Below, in pieces: positions 1 through 16,156 of a stretch of 64,000 nucleotides of DNA. This DNA comes from Elysia crispata. Taxonomy: Eukaryota; Mollusca; Gastropoda; Plakobranchidae. The stretch lies in assembly GCA_033675545.1 (NCBI GenBank), contig JAWDGP010006506.1, forward strand, positions 384,501 through 448,500, read 5' to 3'. Position 1 is the stretch's first letter; every line of letters starts with the position of its first letter. A program made the position numbers and the translations under genes. The notes beneath the pieces were generated by a model. That model worked only from the letters and a program-made list of their open reading frames with translations. It was not told where the DNA came from and searched no databases.

Positions 1-206
1 TTTTTGATTTGTAACATTTTTTTTAAGGTTTAACTTCAGGTGACATCATTATGTAGGTGTTCTTAACTTTGTTTTTCAATATGTTTGAGCTGTTGTGCAA
101 ACATAGACAGGTGTAAAAATGACCATATCACAATAGATTTTGATGCATTAAGGATGGACTCATTTATGACAACAACAATCATTAGTGCATATATTTTCTA
201 ATGCAG

Positions 207-2568
207 AAAGGTCATAATACCCCCTGCTCACTCAAGCAACAGTGAAGATTCTGATAATGATGAACCTCCATTGGTGAAACGCCGCCGACTCCAAAAACTT
301 CAGAAAGAGAGAGAAGAAGAAAAAACCCGTTTTGAGCAGCCTGCATTTACTGGCCTGGATGATGTTCCAGGTCCGTCCAGCCAGCAAGTTCCGAAACCTG
401 TAGTATCAGTTCGCCGCCGGTTGGACTTTTCTCAGATTTTGACCCAGACTTCTTCACCTGATGATTCATCGGATGAAAGTATAGACAACCCATTTGCCTC
501 TGATTCATCCAGCTCGGAATCAGAAGAACATGAGAAGAAGTTTGCAGAACTCATGCCTGTGCGCACTCCCTCCACAAAAGGGATGTCTCCAGGGACCAAT
601 GGTTCTCAATGTTTAGCCAACGAGATATCAAGTTCAGCGCCATCATCTTATGTCACCGGATTAGACTTGTCAGTTCTTCAGGAATTAGCCGAATTCGTTC
701 CCACTCCCCTTTCACCATTACCGGAAACTCCATCGCGAGTCTTATCAGCTTCAGATCTAGCACGAGAGAATCCTGACATCAATCCTCTTCCCCCGCTGCC
801 ACCTCAATCACCAGTGCCATCGCAAGAGAGAATTGTAGAAGATCCTGAGAATAATCCTCTTCTGCCACCCTCAGCAAGCGCAGCAACACAATCAGCCGCT
901 ACCAATGACAATCGAAAACAAAAGGCCAAGCATCCAATACTGAATGCATGTACATGCAAAGACCGATGCTATGAAAAGATTGACCAGAATCGTCGAGAAA
1001 ATCTCCACAACGAGTACTGGGACAATTCTTACAATGATCGCAAAGGTTGGATTTTCAACAACAGTTCTATAATATCATCGAAGACACCAGCCCCAAACAG
1101 AAAACGAAGGGAATATTTTTTTACCAACAAGAATGGGCACCGTATCAAAGTTTGTGCTGCTTTCTTTCTGAGAACACTTGGATACTCTTCGAATTCAGTG
1201 ATTAAATGTCTTGAAAAATCATCTCCTGCCGAAAATATCTTTGTGCGCCCTGACCAAAGAGGCAAACATAAACCAGCCCATGCTTATCGTGGCGATGTTT
1301 TGGAAACCATCAATGAACATATTGAGTCATTTCATCCTACTTGCAGTCACTACCGACGAAGCCACGCACCTCTAAAACGTTATCTTCCCCCAGATGTCAC
1401 TGTGCGTAACATGCACAGTCTCTTTCTCGAAAATCATCCGAACCTACAAGTTGGATATGATTCGTATCGGAAGCGGGTGGTAGCAAAGGGCATTTCTTTT
1501 GCAAAGCTTGGAGTTGAAGAATGCGAGCAGTGCATGGCCTTTAAACTTCACGAGCATTCTCAGCCACAAGAAAATCCTGACTGTGACTCCTGCAAAATTC
1601 AGTTGGAGCACAAAGAAATTACGTTAGTGGTCGTATCCACTATAAGAAAGACGCAGAGGAAGATCCAGATGAGGGGACAACGATTTACGTTGCGGCTGAC
1701 ATGCAAAAGGTAATTATGCTACCATCAATGCCAGGTGTCAAATCTTGTGTCTTCGTCAACCGGCTTGTGGCATATCACGAAACATTCGCGCCTTTAGGTG
1801 ATCAGTACAAGAAGAAGCACGCCAAACAAGTGACTTCCATTTTGTGGCACGAGGGTATATCTGGTCGCTCAGCTGCTGACGTTACATCTGCCTTCATCAA
1901 GGCAATTTCAATGATGGCTGAGGACGCCAAAGACATTGTGATCTGGTGCGACAATTGCTCAGCTCAAAATAAAAACTGGACTTTATTCACGTCAATAACC
2001 AGGTACATCAATAGCAATGCAGGTGTCCTACCAAAAACAGTGACATCGAAACGGGTCACACTTTCCTGTCTGCTGATTTATTTCACGGGCTGGTGGAAAA
2101 CAATATGCGCGGAGGAAGAATGTCTACAACTTTCACGATTTTGTGACAGTTGTTCAGACATGTGGTGGTGCTCCAAAAACTGTAGAAATGCAGTATCATG
2201 ATTTCGTCGAGTGGGACAAACGTGTCAGTGGAGGAAAAACTGTAAAGATACCATACCTTAAGCAAATTCAAGAGGCTCAATTTCGAGCAGGCTCAAAGAA
2301 TCTTTTTTTCAAATTATTACACGATGATGACGTTTTTGAAGAGTGTGACTTTCTGATGAAAAAGACCCAAAGAGATATTGATTCTGGTTCGAACATACCA
2401 CAGATCCGATCAAGACCTCGAGGAATACCGGAGTGGAAGAAAATGAAAATCATTGAGTCACTTCAATGCCTCATGCCCGAACCAAAACGTGCCTTTTGGA
2501 ATACCATCCAAACAGACAACCAAGTCGCCGACCTCACGGAAATCGACATCACAGAAAATTTTGAATAG
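207..2568 (+). pseudogene. Frameshifted copy of a multicopy invertebrate protein family (DUF7869-like, probably transposon-derived)
   Basis: An apparent 3' splice site (aatgcag) at 201-206 opens a long coding stretch with no local start codon. The N-terminal half is acidic and Ser/Pro-rich (about 220 residues). A Cys-rich segment follows (ACTCKDRCYEKI), then a conserved-looking block around EYFFTNKNGHRIKVCAAFFL and a second Cys cluster near 1525-1600 (ECEQCMAF, CDSC). The C-terminal part carries IVIWCDNCSAQNKNW and, in another frame, GHTFLSADLFHGLVEN; this block recalls the DUF7869 families repeated in invertebrate genomes. The frame changes near 1615, again near 2040 and again near 2133, so no single protein can be made from this copy. 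It ends at TAG 2566-2568. Function is unknown; a domesticated or mobile-element nuclease is possible but unproven. The family match is from memory. Confidence 0.6.
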
Positions 2569-2935
2569 ACTGTTGTAAATAGTGTTTTGAACTAGTCATA
2601 CATGTATTTAGTTTCAATGTTTCCATTACATCTCTTTGCATGTCTCTCCATACGTTCTCCCTAAATGTGCGTTATCTCTAAATTAATGTCCGTATTCTTT
2701 TTATTCGAGTTAGTACTTTCCTGGACGTTCTTAATAATTATGTTTATTTAAAACCCTCCTTTACTTTTCTTTTCATTTTTTTACCACATTTCCAGTTTAG
2801 CGAATGCTTTAAATATACAGTCTTATATGTGCATTATATATTCTAAGGAAACACCATATCTTTCTGTGAACATATTTATTCATCATGTCTTCATTTATAT
2901 GCTATTTCTTAGTCTACTGTTGCTTTTGTAAAGCC

Positions 2936-2941
2936 AATAAA
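2936..2941 (+). terminator. Polyadenylation signal AATAAA
   Basis: AATAAA about 370 bases after the stop at 2568, followed by a second A-rich AATAAA at 2945. This is the likely 3' end signal of the unit at 207-2568. Such hexamers are common in AT-rich DNA. Confidence 0.4.
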
Positions 2942-3025
2942 GAAAATAAAATCATCAAATTGTCGTCTACTGCATATTAGACAGTGTAGACAGAGAGAGA
3001 GAAGAATGTAATGAGGTTTTGACTA

Positions 3026-3395
3026 GTAAAGGTGTTTTGTTAAAGTAAGGACGGGTGCTAAAGGCGTAATTTCAACTCTCAAAGTGGTGGTAAAGGCGTT
3101 TTGTGAAATTATTGTGGCCACGCATGTGCCCTTAGGCGTTTTGTCAAAGAACCTATGGTTTATTGTAATAAATATACTATGACAAAACGCCTTTAAGGTT
3201 CTAATACCTTTATTTTCAAACTTTTATACACAGTATATAAGTTGGAATCACACCAAGCCCTTTTTACCTATTTGTGATGAAGAAAAACAACATCTGATTA
3301 ACATTTTCGCTCAAATATGTGAAACAAACTAAATTGCGTTTTTCTCAGATCAAGGTTTTTACATTAAAGGTGTTTTGTCAAAGTACGGCAGATTA
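3026..3395. repeat. Cluster of dispersed AAAGGYGTTTTGTNAAAG motifs
   Basis: A 15-18 bp motif recurs at about 3027, 3059 (partial), 3091, 3131 and 3364 in direct orientation, and at 3181-3196 in inverted orientation (gacaaaacgcctttaa). Spacing is irregular (about 32-40 bp in the first block). It lies just downstream of the 207-2568 transcription unit and may be subterminal repeats of the same or another element. Confidence 0.65.
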
Positions 3396-7671
<4,276 letters not shown>

Positions 7672-8142
7672 CAGTCGAGTCCGCTTATTTCGAAGTCATT
7701 CGGATAAAAAAAGGACTTCGAATTATCCGAAATTTGAATAATCAGAATACATAGAGTAAGGGAGTTATAAAAAATTTGGATGGCAGATCAGAAATGTCAT
7801 GCAGGTGGGTGGGGGAGGGCTTAACCCCTTTCTCTCTTGTTGTCTTATTGCAAATTCTTGCCTGTAACGTAGGTGGCAAACACACACACACACACACCAG
7901 AATACCTTGCCGTGCGGAGCATACATGTACTTTGTTTAACAAGCCTGGAAAAGTGCTTTCACTGTGTCAGAATTAAAAAATCATGCCAAAATCGCTTTCC
8001 ATTAACCAGATCCTTATTTCAAAATTCAAACCAACCGATATTTTTTAACAAACTTAAATAGAGAAATATTCAGTAAAATCAAACGACTTCGAAATATCCA
8101 AGAATTCCAACTATCCGGATTCGAATTATTTGGATTCAACTG
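7672..8142. mobile_element. Tigger/pogo-like MITE, copy 1 (471 bp)
   Basis: Starts CAGTCGAGTCCGCTTATTTC and ends GGATTCAACTG followed by TA. The ends form an imperfect terminal inverted repeat rich in TTCGAA. The interior contains a (CA)n tract at 7879-7897 and no coding capacity. A second copy lies in opposite orientation at 39578-40057. CAGT termini and TA target duplication are typical of pogo/Tigger nonautonomous elements; here the left target dinucleotide reads TG, presumably mutated. Confidence 0.8.
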
Positions 8143-9339
8143 TATTGCATAACTTTGTTTTATGAATTATTTCTCTACCTCATTTTCAAACATAAATTGA
8201 GTCTGATTTTATTATGCCTAATTATTGAACTGTAGTGAAGCTAACTTTGTGTCACTGTTACAACTAAGTCAATAATTGCCATTGAAGTTTTTGTTTTTTC
8301 CAACAGTACTTAATAAATGCTCATTTTAATTACTTCTTATCAATCTATTGACAACACACAGAAAATTCTAGTTTGAAACTTACAACAAAAAAAAAACAAC
8401 CCAATTTTGTTCTCACACATTTTGATTACAAAAATCGTTTCATCATTACATTTTAGTACAAAGACAAAATATAGAACTTTATCACTTAAAATTATCCAAA
8501 GTTATACATAATTGACATCAGCAATATCACACAATAAAGAGATACATAGTGATTGTAACAGCTTATATGTTTATTTGGTCAATTTATAACAGAATCAATA
8601 TGCAAATACTAGGCCTACATGGAACTGTCTGAAGGGAAAATGCTATCCAAAAAAAATTCAAGTAAAACAAAACCACTGAAGTGAAAGGCAAATGTTTACT
8701 CTTTTTCAAATGGTAGCTCAAGTCCAGATGACATTTTTTCTGGAGGTCAACCCTGAAATACATTAGTAGAAAATTAACTTTACTACTGTTATTATAGGAA
8801 TTAGGTCCTCTGACATCTAGTTTATCTAGACCCACCCAATAATGATTATTATTAAAGTTTAACACTGGATACATGTCACATAAAACAATATCATCATAAC
8901 TTTGTACTACAAGTATACAAATCATTGACATATATCTTATTAATAATTGTTTTTATATTATTCATAAGGCTTAAGGCAATCCTACTACAGGTGAAAATAT
9001 TCCTCGATTGCTTTCATAACAAGTTTCACTTGCAGGCTCAAGTTAATTCTTGCTCCATCCAATATAGAAATAGGGCTACTTAAGTTATTACAAGCTCCAA
9101 TTAGAGAAAAAAAACATATCTGTCTTTGGAACAAAGATCTAGGTTATATATCTAAACTTTATCTTGATTTTGATCTTGTGATAGTATTGATCTTAACTAC
9201 GACATATACATTCAAACTACATAGTTATAATTCAAAACAAAAGTTCTCTGGAATTAAAGGAGCTTTAAAATTGTTCTTTAGATGAGTCTTTAAAGATGAA
9301 ATGGATGACTGAAACTAAGCTTGTGTCACACTTACTTAC
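8143..9339 (-). other. Scm intron segment, no gene seen
   Basis: AT-rich intron sequence between the MITE and the proposed microexon. An open frame at 8584-8931 on the minus strand has no recognisable domain and no flanking splice signals in phase. Confidence 0.6.
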
Positions 9340-9363
9340 CAATTTTCCGCTGCTGTTGTCCAG
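9340..9363 (-). CDS. Candidate 24-nt Scm microexon (LDNSSGKL)
   Basis: On the minus strand a pyrimidine-rich tract ends tatttag at 9364, then 24 nt, then a near-perfect donor TTG|GTAAGTAAG. The 24 nt read LDNSSGKL in phase 0, the same phase as the junction between exons 20584-20496 (ends CFRK) and 4262-4019 (starts EPNK). Inclusion would add eight residues to the linker between the two MBT repeats without shifting the frame, as expected of an alternative microexon. Vertebrate Scm proteins join these blocks directly, so it would be lineage-specific. Evidence is splice signals and phase only. Confidence 0.45.
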
Positions 9364-10272
9364 CTAAATACAAGTAGATTAAAATGAGAATATATTACAG
9401 ATGTGAATATTTTAACTATATGGTTCAGTAAAAAATCATCACACCAAAATTTCAATGTATCATAGTTTATGCCTCAGGTGTATCGTTCATCTCAGACGTG
9501 TCACGTTTGGGCGGGCATTTACAAAGAGTGACATTAAGAAAACTTCTTGCAGAGCTCTTTGTTCTGGCCCTAGTGAAAGTGTGCTTTACCGAGTTTTCTA
9601 TCGAAAGTAGAAAGTTTGATCGCGTTAAAGAAACAAAATAAGCCTTATCAATCTTCAACATATCAATACATGGAATATTGAGGAACAGACCTTTATTTTC
9701 ACAATTTCAGCTCAATTGATACAACATTGATAGCTTCTGAAATAAAATTTGATGCATGGCAATGCTGATAAACTAGATTTGATCAATTCACATATCACTT
9801 TGAGTGTTGTAAAAGGCTTTTATTTGAATGGGCGATATCACAATGTGTTATGTAATTAAGTTCTTTAATCATTCCTTTCATAATATCAGCCACCATTTTA
9901 CTCTGAAAACGAATGGCACAAAAGCTAGAGTACAAAGAAAATCCCCAAGAAATCTTTAGTTCTGAACATCTCACAAATTATCCAAGATGCACATAAAGAT
10001 ACTATACTTTCTTTGAGTTCTTACATAATATAATTCATGTATGTAGATCTAAGTTCCTGTTCCTCCTAATTTATTGGGTTTTTTTTTTTATTTTTAAGAG
10101 CATCATGTACTTCCTAACAGTAACATTTTTTTTTTGTTTGTTTGGTTTTTTTTTTTGGAGGGGGGGGGGGGGGGGGGGGTTTAAAATATTTATACAAGTC
10201 TTTCCAGGTTTCCCAAGAATTTTTATTACTACTTAAAGAATTGAAACTGAAATTGGAAGCAATTATAATTTT
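9364..10272 (-). other. Scm intron segment with poly-G tract
   Basis: No exon seen. Contains T-rich tracts and a run of 20 or more G at about 10160-10180. Confidence 0.6.
10158..10181. repeat. Poly-G homopolymer tract
   Basis: ggagggggg... uninterrupted G on the plus strand after a GTTTG/T-rich lead. Long G runs are prone to length error in sequencing, so the exact length is uncertain. Confidence 0.85.
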
Positions 10273-10766
10273 CAGTGGAAACCTCAAAAACCGAAGTCTG
10301 ATTAATCGAATTTCTCATTAACCAAATTTTGCATGATGATAGGATATTTTTTTTCCTCTGTGGCTTTGTTAGGATCGGACATGTATTTCCAAGTCTTTCT
10401 TATTCGATTCTCTTAATTCAAAGTCGATACCATCCCATAAGACATCACGAAAGTACTACATAGATCTCTCAGCCAGCAAGTAATGCTAATCACTGCCCAA
10501 GAAAGACTGATCAGTGAGCTACTAAAGGGGAGAAGGGAGCGGATACACAAACAATTAAGTTCCCATAGCTATACTGTACTGATACTGATAGCAACGCGGG
10601 ACAGGGAAAGGAGAGGGTTGCTTGTTGCAGGCACAGTTCGCACTCATCCAGCAAATCATAGATTCCGTTATACCCATTTTTGTAATTTGAATACAGTGTG
10701 TACTCTTAATTCAAAGATTTAATCCATTCGCATACATGTACAATTCAAATTAAGAAGTTCCTACTG
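10273..10766. mobile_element. Possible Tigger-like MITE (~494 bp)
   Basis: Left end CAGTGGAAACCTCAAAAACC and right end (reverse complement) CAGTAGGAACTTCTTAATTT resemble each other over about 17 bases, and both begin with CAGT as in pogo/Tigger elements. Internal tracts such as attaatcgaatttctcatta echo Tigger ends. No clear TA duplication remains. Weak but suggestive. Confidence 0.4.
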
Positions 10767-10799
10767 TTTTATCGGTAGGGTTCCAATCCCTCATGACTA

Positions 10800-11345
10800 A
10801 CTAATACTGAATAAAACTGTGGGAACAACTTAAAGGCACTACTCTCCTTAAGAGTAAAACCAATGCATTGATATTCAAATCAGAGGGAGGCACTATGTCA
10901 TGACACGGAAGGTCGGTGAGGACAACAAACCAAAGAAAATGCCTACTAGACAGTTGTGACGACTGGGATGTTTCTGCAGACCTTCGAAAATGGGACAATC
11001 ACCCCAGTATAATCAAAGAAACAAGACTAAGGCCTGATATCATGACCCATTCAGCTTACACAATAACTGATTATGGTGGAGCTAGCAATTCCATACAAAA
11101 ACAGAATCAACAAAAGAGAGATATATTTGAACCTGGTCTAAGAGTTGGAAAATGCCTGCTACAAAGCTGTGGTGATGCCTGTTGAGGTTGGTGCCAGAGG
11201 ATTCATAGGGTCATCAGTCTACAACCTTCTGACTAAACTCTCACTATGTGTCAACAAAAGAACAAAAGTTCTAAAATTACTGGCTGAAACAGCTGAAAAC
11301 AGTTCCCGGTGGATCTGGAGCAATGAGAAGTTTCTTCATAAGGAT
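10800..11345 (+). pseudogene. Non-LTR retrotransposon remnant (C-terminal polyprotein end)
   Basis: Two frames together recall the tail of a LINE-type polyprotein common in animals: LRPDIMTHSAYTIT, then PVEVGARGFIGSSVYNLL and ETAENSSRWIWSNEKF. The typical core between them (ELTVPW) is decayed, with stops and at least one frame change between about 11050 and 11150. The fragment ends in TGA at 11344-11346. It lies in an Scm intron in antisense orientation to that gene. Family assignment is from the residue pattern remembered, so moderate. Confidence 0.55.
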
Positions 11346-11365
11346 TGAAAATGCCTTAACTATTG

Positions 11366-11560
11366 CGAGACCAGTTGGTGAAGTGGTATACTGCCTGGAT
11401 CAGCAATCCATCAAAAGATGAGAGTGTGGGTTCAAATCCTGGCGCTATGCAGAAAAAAACAAAAAGCAGGGAGACACCTGGGAGTCATGACCTGGGTGTG
11501 GCCTGGCCGCCTTTAGAGTGTCAAAAGTGAAGAGCCAGGGGGGTTTCTATTACATTTCAT
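11366..11560 (+). mobile_element. tRNA-derived SINE
   Basis: A-box-like TTGGTGAAGTGGTA is followed about 45 bp later by the B-box-like GGGTTCAAATCC, then a non-tRNA body ending in a G-rich stretch (ccaggggggtttct). The tRNA-like part cannot fold into an intact cloverleaf by eye and is followed by an A-rich segment, which fits a SINE rather than a tRNA gene. The body end resembles the minus-strand SINE at 35085-35283 (ggggggtttct). Confidence 0.6.
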
Positions 11561-14500
11561 ATAACAACCATATCAACGTCTTTTCACTTTTGTTCACTTG
11601 GAGCAAAGAATGCATTGTTTGTTATAAGCCTTGTAGAGAGGTGTTTACCATTTAGAGTCAATGTTCTATTGTTCATCTTATTTTAAATAAATTCAATTTG
11701 TTCTGCGTGTTATTAAAACCCGCAGACAGTCCTTGCTAATATTACAAGCTTTAGAATGCCAAAAGCAAACATAAATCAGTGACAATGAACTCTGTTAGGT
11801 GTAGATTAATGCTGGTAAATAACTAGTTCAAGATCTGACTTCTAAGGCAATGCTGGTCTTGATGGTGTATTGTATCAAGCTGCTTAAAAGATTGCACCTG
11901 TTGGTCATACTATTTGGAATTTTTGTGTTGTGGGAAAGAACTTTTTTAATGAGAAGCTTGGCTCCTGGGCTCCTCATCCACCACTGAGCCCGAAAAGGAG
12001 AAACCATGCCTGGTCCTGCTTGCCACACTACCCACTAGTCTTAAGGAAAAGCAAAGGCCACCATGATTCTCCCTCTCCCACGTATGCAATACATGTACAC
12101 CTTACAGCTAACAAGAAGAACCTACTAGCTGACAGCCAAGTAGGGAAGAGGTGGAAAAAAGCAAGCGACAAGAAGCAGGACAGAAGACATAGCAAGAGAA
12201 AGAGCAGCATTTTGCACCACTGTGGTTAAGGGCACTGTTGTGTTGGGCGCATGGTATACAAATCACAAAGCTGTACAATTGATACATTGATAAGAATAGG
12301 CTTTATTTGGAGGTGAGTAACTGTTGTTCCAAATGCCTGCACATGGATGCCTTTGCTGGACTGTCTAAATCAAATAGGAAATTTACAGGACTGTACAGGA
12401 CAAGCAAGATGCAATCACATTTGATATTTTTTTTTATATCAGTGCCTAGTAGTGGAAAAAAATCGGAAATGGATTCATGGATCAACAACTTTTGACATCA
12501 TGCAGATTTATAGTTTGTGGTCTATGTAAAATCACTGCCACTGTGCCAGACAAGTTCTGCGGTTGATGATATGCAGGGTGAACAGATGTGCCCAATATAT
12601 TGCGCAGTGCCCTTTGATAAGTCATAAAATTCAGCCTTGTTTCAAAAGCTACTGTTCGTTTTTTTTTTTAATGTCCTACATAAGTTTCTTCTTGACTTTA
12701 GATCTATCAACTCTGTCTTGTGATTTTTGTGAAACTCCTATGTTTTTTATATTCCTGTTTTAAAGCTTTGTATCTCTCACTTTGCAATTAAGTTTTAAAA
12801 TTACACTTCAATTGACCTGAATGATGACATTCTCCTTGTATTTGGGATTGATATATACAAATATATATAACTAAGAACAATGAATGTTTCTTGAAATCTG
12901 TTTCCATAAGGCAAACGTATCTGTTTGGTAAAAAGAGGAATGTGAGAACTATAAAGTGGCTAAGCTGTGACAGAAACAACTACAAATATATGGTGTGACT
13001 GTGAGGAAAACAAAACTTTTAATAACTGCCTCTGTGTTATCAGTATCATCTTCTTTTTAGCCTGGCTAAAGGCATGACCATTTCAAAAGCAGGCACCAGT
13101 TCTGAATTGGCTTTCTATCACCATGGGGCCTAGATCTAGATTTGGTCCAGTTTACATCGCCCGATCAGAAGAGTGCTGTGGTGCCAATCAGTGGATACTG
13201 TCTAAGCACCACCATCTCGTCCCACTGCGACTCTCTTGCCAGGTTTAATTGCCTACCAGCCATACCGCACAGTGTCTTTTGTACACACACTTTCTTTCTC
13301 TCCATCTCGCATAAAATCTCCCTTGTAAAGCTATTATAAATATGTATGCATTGCGATCTAATATAGGAAGAGTTTATGATGCTCCTTTTGACATTTTTAT
13401 TTCCTCACAGATCTTGGATAATTGAGCATACCTTACAAAAACACATAGAGAGGCTGCTACATCTGCTTGCTTCACTTTTGGCTTTTGTCTCATTATCTGT
13501 CTTGAAGTAGAGGATGTGCTATAAATAGAGTCAACTGCAAAGAGACACTGCAGCGTCTTGGTTCACCTCCTTCCTCTCACACAGTGAGGCACAACCATTA
13601 CACCTAAAGTTAAAGCTCCTGAAGTTGACAAAAAGTTACTTCAGCGATTATGGTGGTGGAATGATGGTCTGCCTTCAACCTTCATTTTGAAATCATTAGT
13701 ATTTCCGTGCCGATGCAGTTTGCATGGAAGATGAGGATGCTGCTAGAGGTATTTGAGAAAGGTCTTGAGTTGATGTTGGTGTAGGTGAACACAGGAGCTG
13801 GAGCGGTGAAACTATTGAAGCTGCAAGCATAGCTTTGACAGCTTACATCTTTTTCTACTCTGAGAGCAACTCAAGACATACCTGTGCAAAACAGAAGTAA
13901 AGTTCAACTTATACACATTATCTTTTTATAAGTCATTGAAAATGCCACTTTATATTCCCATAAGAAAAACGTACACTATCATTTAGATTTGATAAGTTAG
14001 AAAACATATACATGTATAGCTTTATGTTTATATTTAAGTAGGTTCAAAACAAATTCATTCGTATGTCTTTCTACATACAAATCTAATGTAGGCTGGATCT
14101 AGATAATCCATCTGATTGGAGAGAGCATGTGCCTAGCAATGAAAGAACACTGGTAATGAGAAATTGCAGAGCAAAAAAGTTCTTCTCCTGACTAAATATA
14201 TCTAGTGCTTGCATAGGCTAGTTAACTGATTTCTGCCTCAAGGATTGCCTGCTTCTATAAGAGCCTAGATCTAGTTATCAAGATCTAAATTTATCTAATC
14301 TGCATCTGAAGCCAAGCTTTTATGTCAGTGTACCTGCACAGCTAATGAAACTTCAAGACACTGCTCTTGCTTTTATAATGATCAATATACACCTAATATG
14401 CAGTTACTAAACCTACTCAAAGCTAATACTAGATGGATTTAGATCTAGATCTAAATCTAGAATCCTAAATGAAAATCAATTTGGGTAAACCTATTTCACA

Positions 14501-15559
14501 TAATTGTCTCTAATTTAGATCTAGATCTAGTTTATATCTTCTTGCTCTCTTGACAAACACTTGTAGATCTAGAAATAGTAGAATGGTCCCACCAACTGCC
14601 AATGTCGGTAAACTTGCAGATATTGGCCCAACTTCTTACTTCAAATTTTAAAATTGCATGAGTTTGATAGGCTGAACGCGAATATGAAGGTTTTATTCAT
14701 CCCAAATAAATACTTTTCAATATAGAAGCATTTTTGTTTGTGCTATTCCCTGATGTTTGCACCAGTTCTGTATCCCAATCGACTTGTGCTTTTGCCTGCT
14801 CCACTTATTCTTGATCCAGTCAGCTAGCCTTTCCCCACCAGTCGCAGGGCATGCGCACAATTCCAAATCAGGGGGCCCTACTTTCTGATTCCGAAAATGA
14901 GAATATATAGATCTAGATGTGAGGGTTCTCATATGTCATAATTAATCCCATTTCATTGTTACGTACTTTATTAATTACTTGACAGCGACGACTTTCACTA
15001 AATTGCATTAATCTAGGCGAAAGAAACACTTAAAGTTAAAGACAAACGAATAGTCTTCGGGTTGTCTGCAAATTTACCCCAATGTCTTGGTGAAGTTGAG
15101 AAAAAAATTCAAAGGTCTAGATCTAATCTATTTTAGAAAAATAGACATCCTTCCGTCAATTGGTATATCTTCCTCCTGGCATTAGGTGCCCCTGCAAAAC
15201 TTTCCTCTAGATGTAATTAACTTACCTTTATTCTTTACAGCACTGATGTTGAAGTACAATTGAAAGTCAAGAAAATGCGCATTTAAACTTGATTAAGTGC
15301 GTACAAAGCTAGCAGCTGCGGATAGTACAAATGCTTTTGGAAATGTATTGTAATAAAAAACCATTAGCAAATGTCTCAAATAGGGAAAACTGATGAATAC
15401 TGATCATTGCGCACACCCTTGACTGTTTCTCATGCCTTTGATCATGGCGCTTCAAGAGGGGGCCAGTGTGGCTGTGAGCGCCTTTTCTTAATGGGGATCA
15501 CGAAAGATCATTTTACCTGCCCAATACCTGATATCAACTCGACCTGCCCCTTGTTATAG
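11561..15559 (-). other. Scm intron, no confident feature
   Basis: AT-rich. AGATCT/CTAGAT islands occur near 14430-14460, 14515-14530, 14565 and 14908. Open frames at 11930-12229 and 13142-13339 show no domain I recognise. A short minus-strand segment ending AAAG|GTAAGT at 15222 looks like a donor, but no coding frame supports it. Confidence 0.55.
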
Positions 15560-16156
15560 GTATATCAGAGTTTGTCAGGGTCTTCAGGTTTGATGGTATA
15601 AAAAGATATACTTTCTTAAAGTAAGCCTAAAAAGGAGTAACGTGTCAATTTAAACAAATCAATGAAATTTCAAGAAGACAATGTTTGAATTTTTAATTGG
15701 AATAAAACTGTTCAAAAATTTGTTAGAATTTCATATTTACTCTATACCAAGTTTCTAATACATTCATGTATTCTTGTTGATGTTATGAGGGTTATAAATT
15801 TGTTGTTACAAAACTTGGCAGCAACTCCCACACTTTCACAACATATAGTTCAGTTTTCAGACATTGTTATATTACATACAATTTTTTATTTATCAAGGAA
15901 AATTCAACGAGGTAAGACTGTTTCTAAAGGGCCATTAATAGAATAATAGGCAAGGAATTTGGTCAATTAATTATTGCTATAATCATCATTCATGCTAGTA
16001 ATGCATTCAAATCCAAGTAGTCTTGGCTCCTCTTTGCCTTGTGTCCAAGCAAAGAGTGATCTGAAGATGAGATTTTGTAAAATTATGAAAATCAGTCTTT
16101 CCAGTACATTTCAGTTATCCATAATCTTCCAGCAGTAATTTCTGTAACAATAGGAT
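15560..16156. repeat. Dispersed repeat, copy 1 (partner at 58346-58917)
   Basis: Roughly 570 bp that align in direct orientation with 58346-58917, with shared blocks such as ggagt-a-gtgtcaattta, atcaaggaaa-ttcaacgag, agtagtctt-g-ctcctctttgcc and agtgatct-gagatgaga. Identity by eye is about two thirds. No coding capacity and no obvious termini; family unknown. Confidence 0.65.

Noticed and set aside
7742-8061. Overlapping short open frames on both strands
   Set aside because: They lie in the Tigger-like MITE, partly over its (CA)n tract.
11366-11445. tRNA gene
   Set aside because: A- and B-box-like motifs are present, but acceptor-stem pairing is not evident and a SINE body follows.
15222-15260. 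Donor-like AAAG|GTAAGT on the minus strand
   Set aside because: The only paired acceptor gives a 17-nt piece of the wrong length for the Scm frame.
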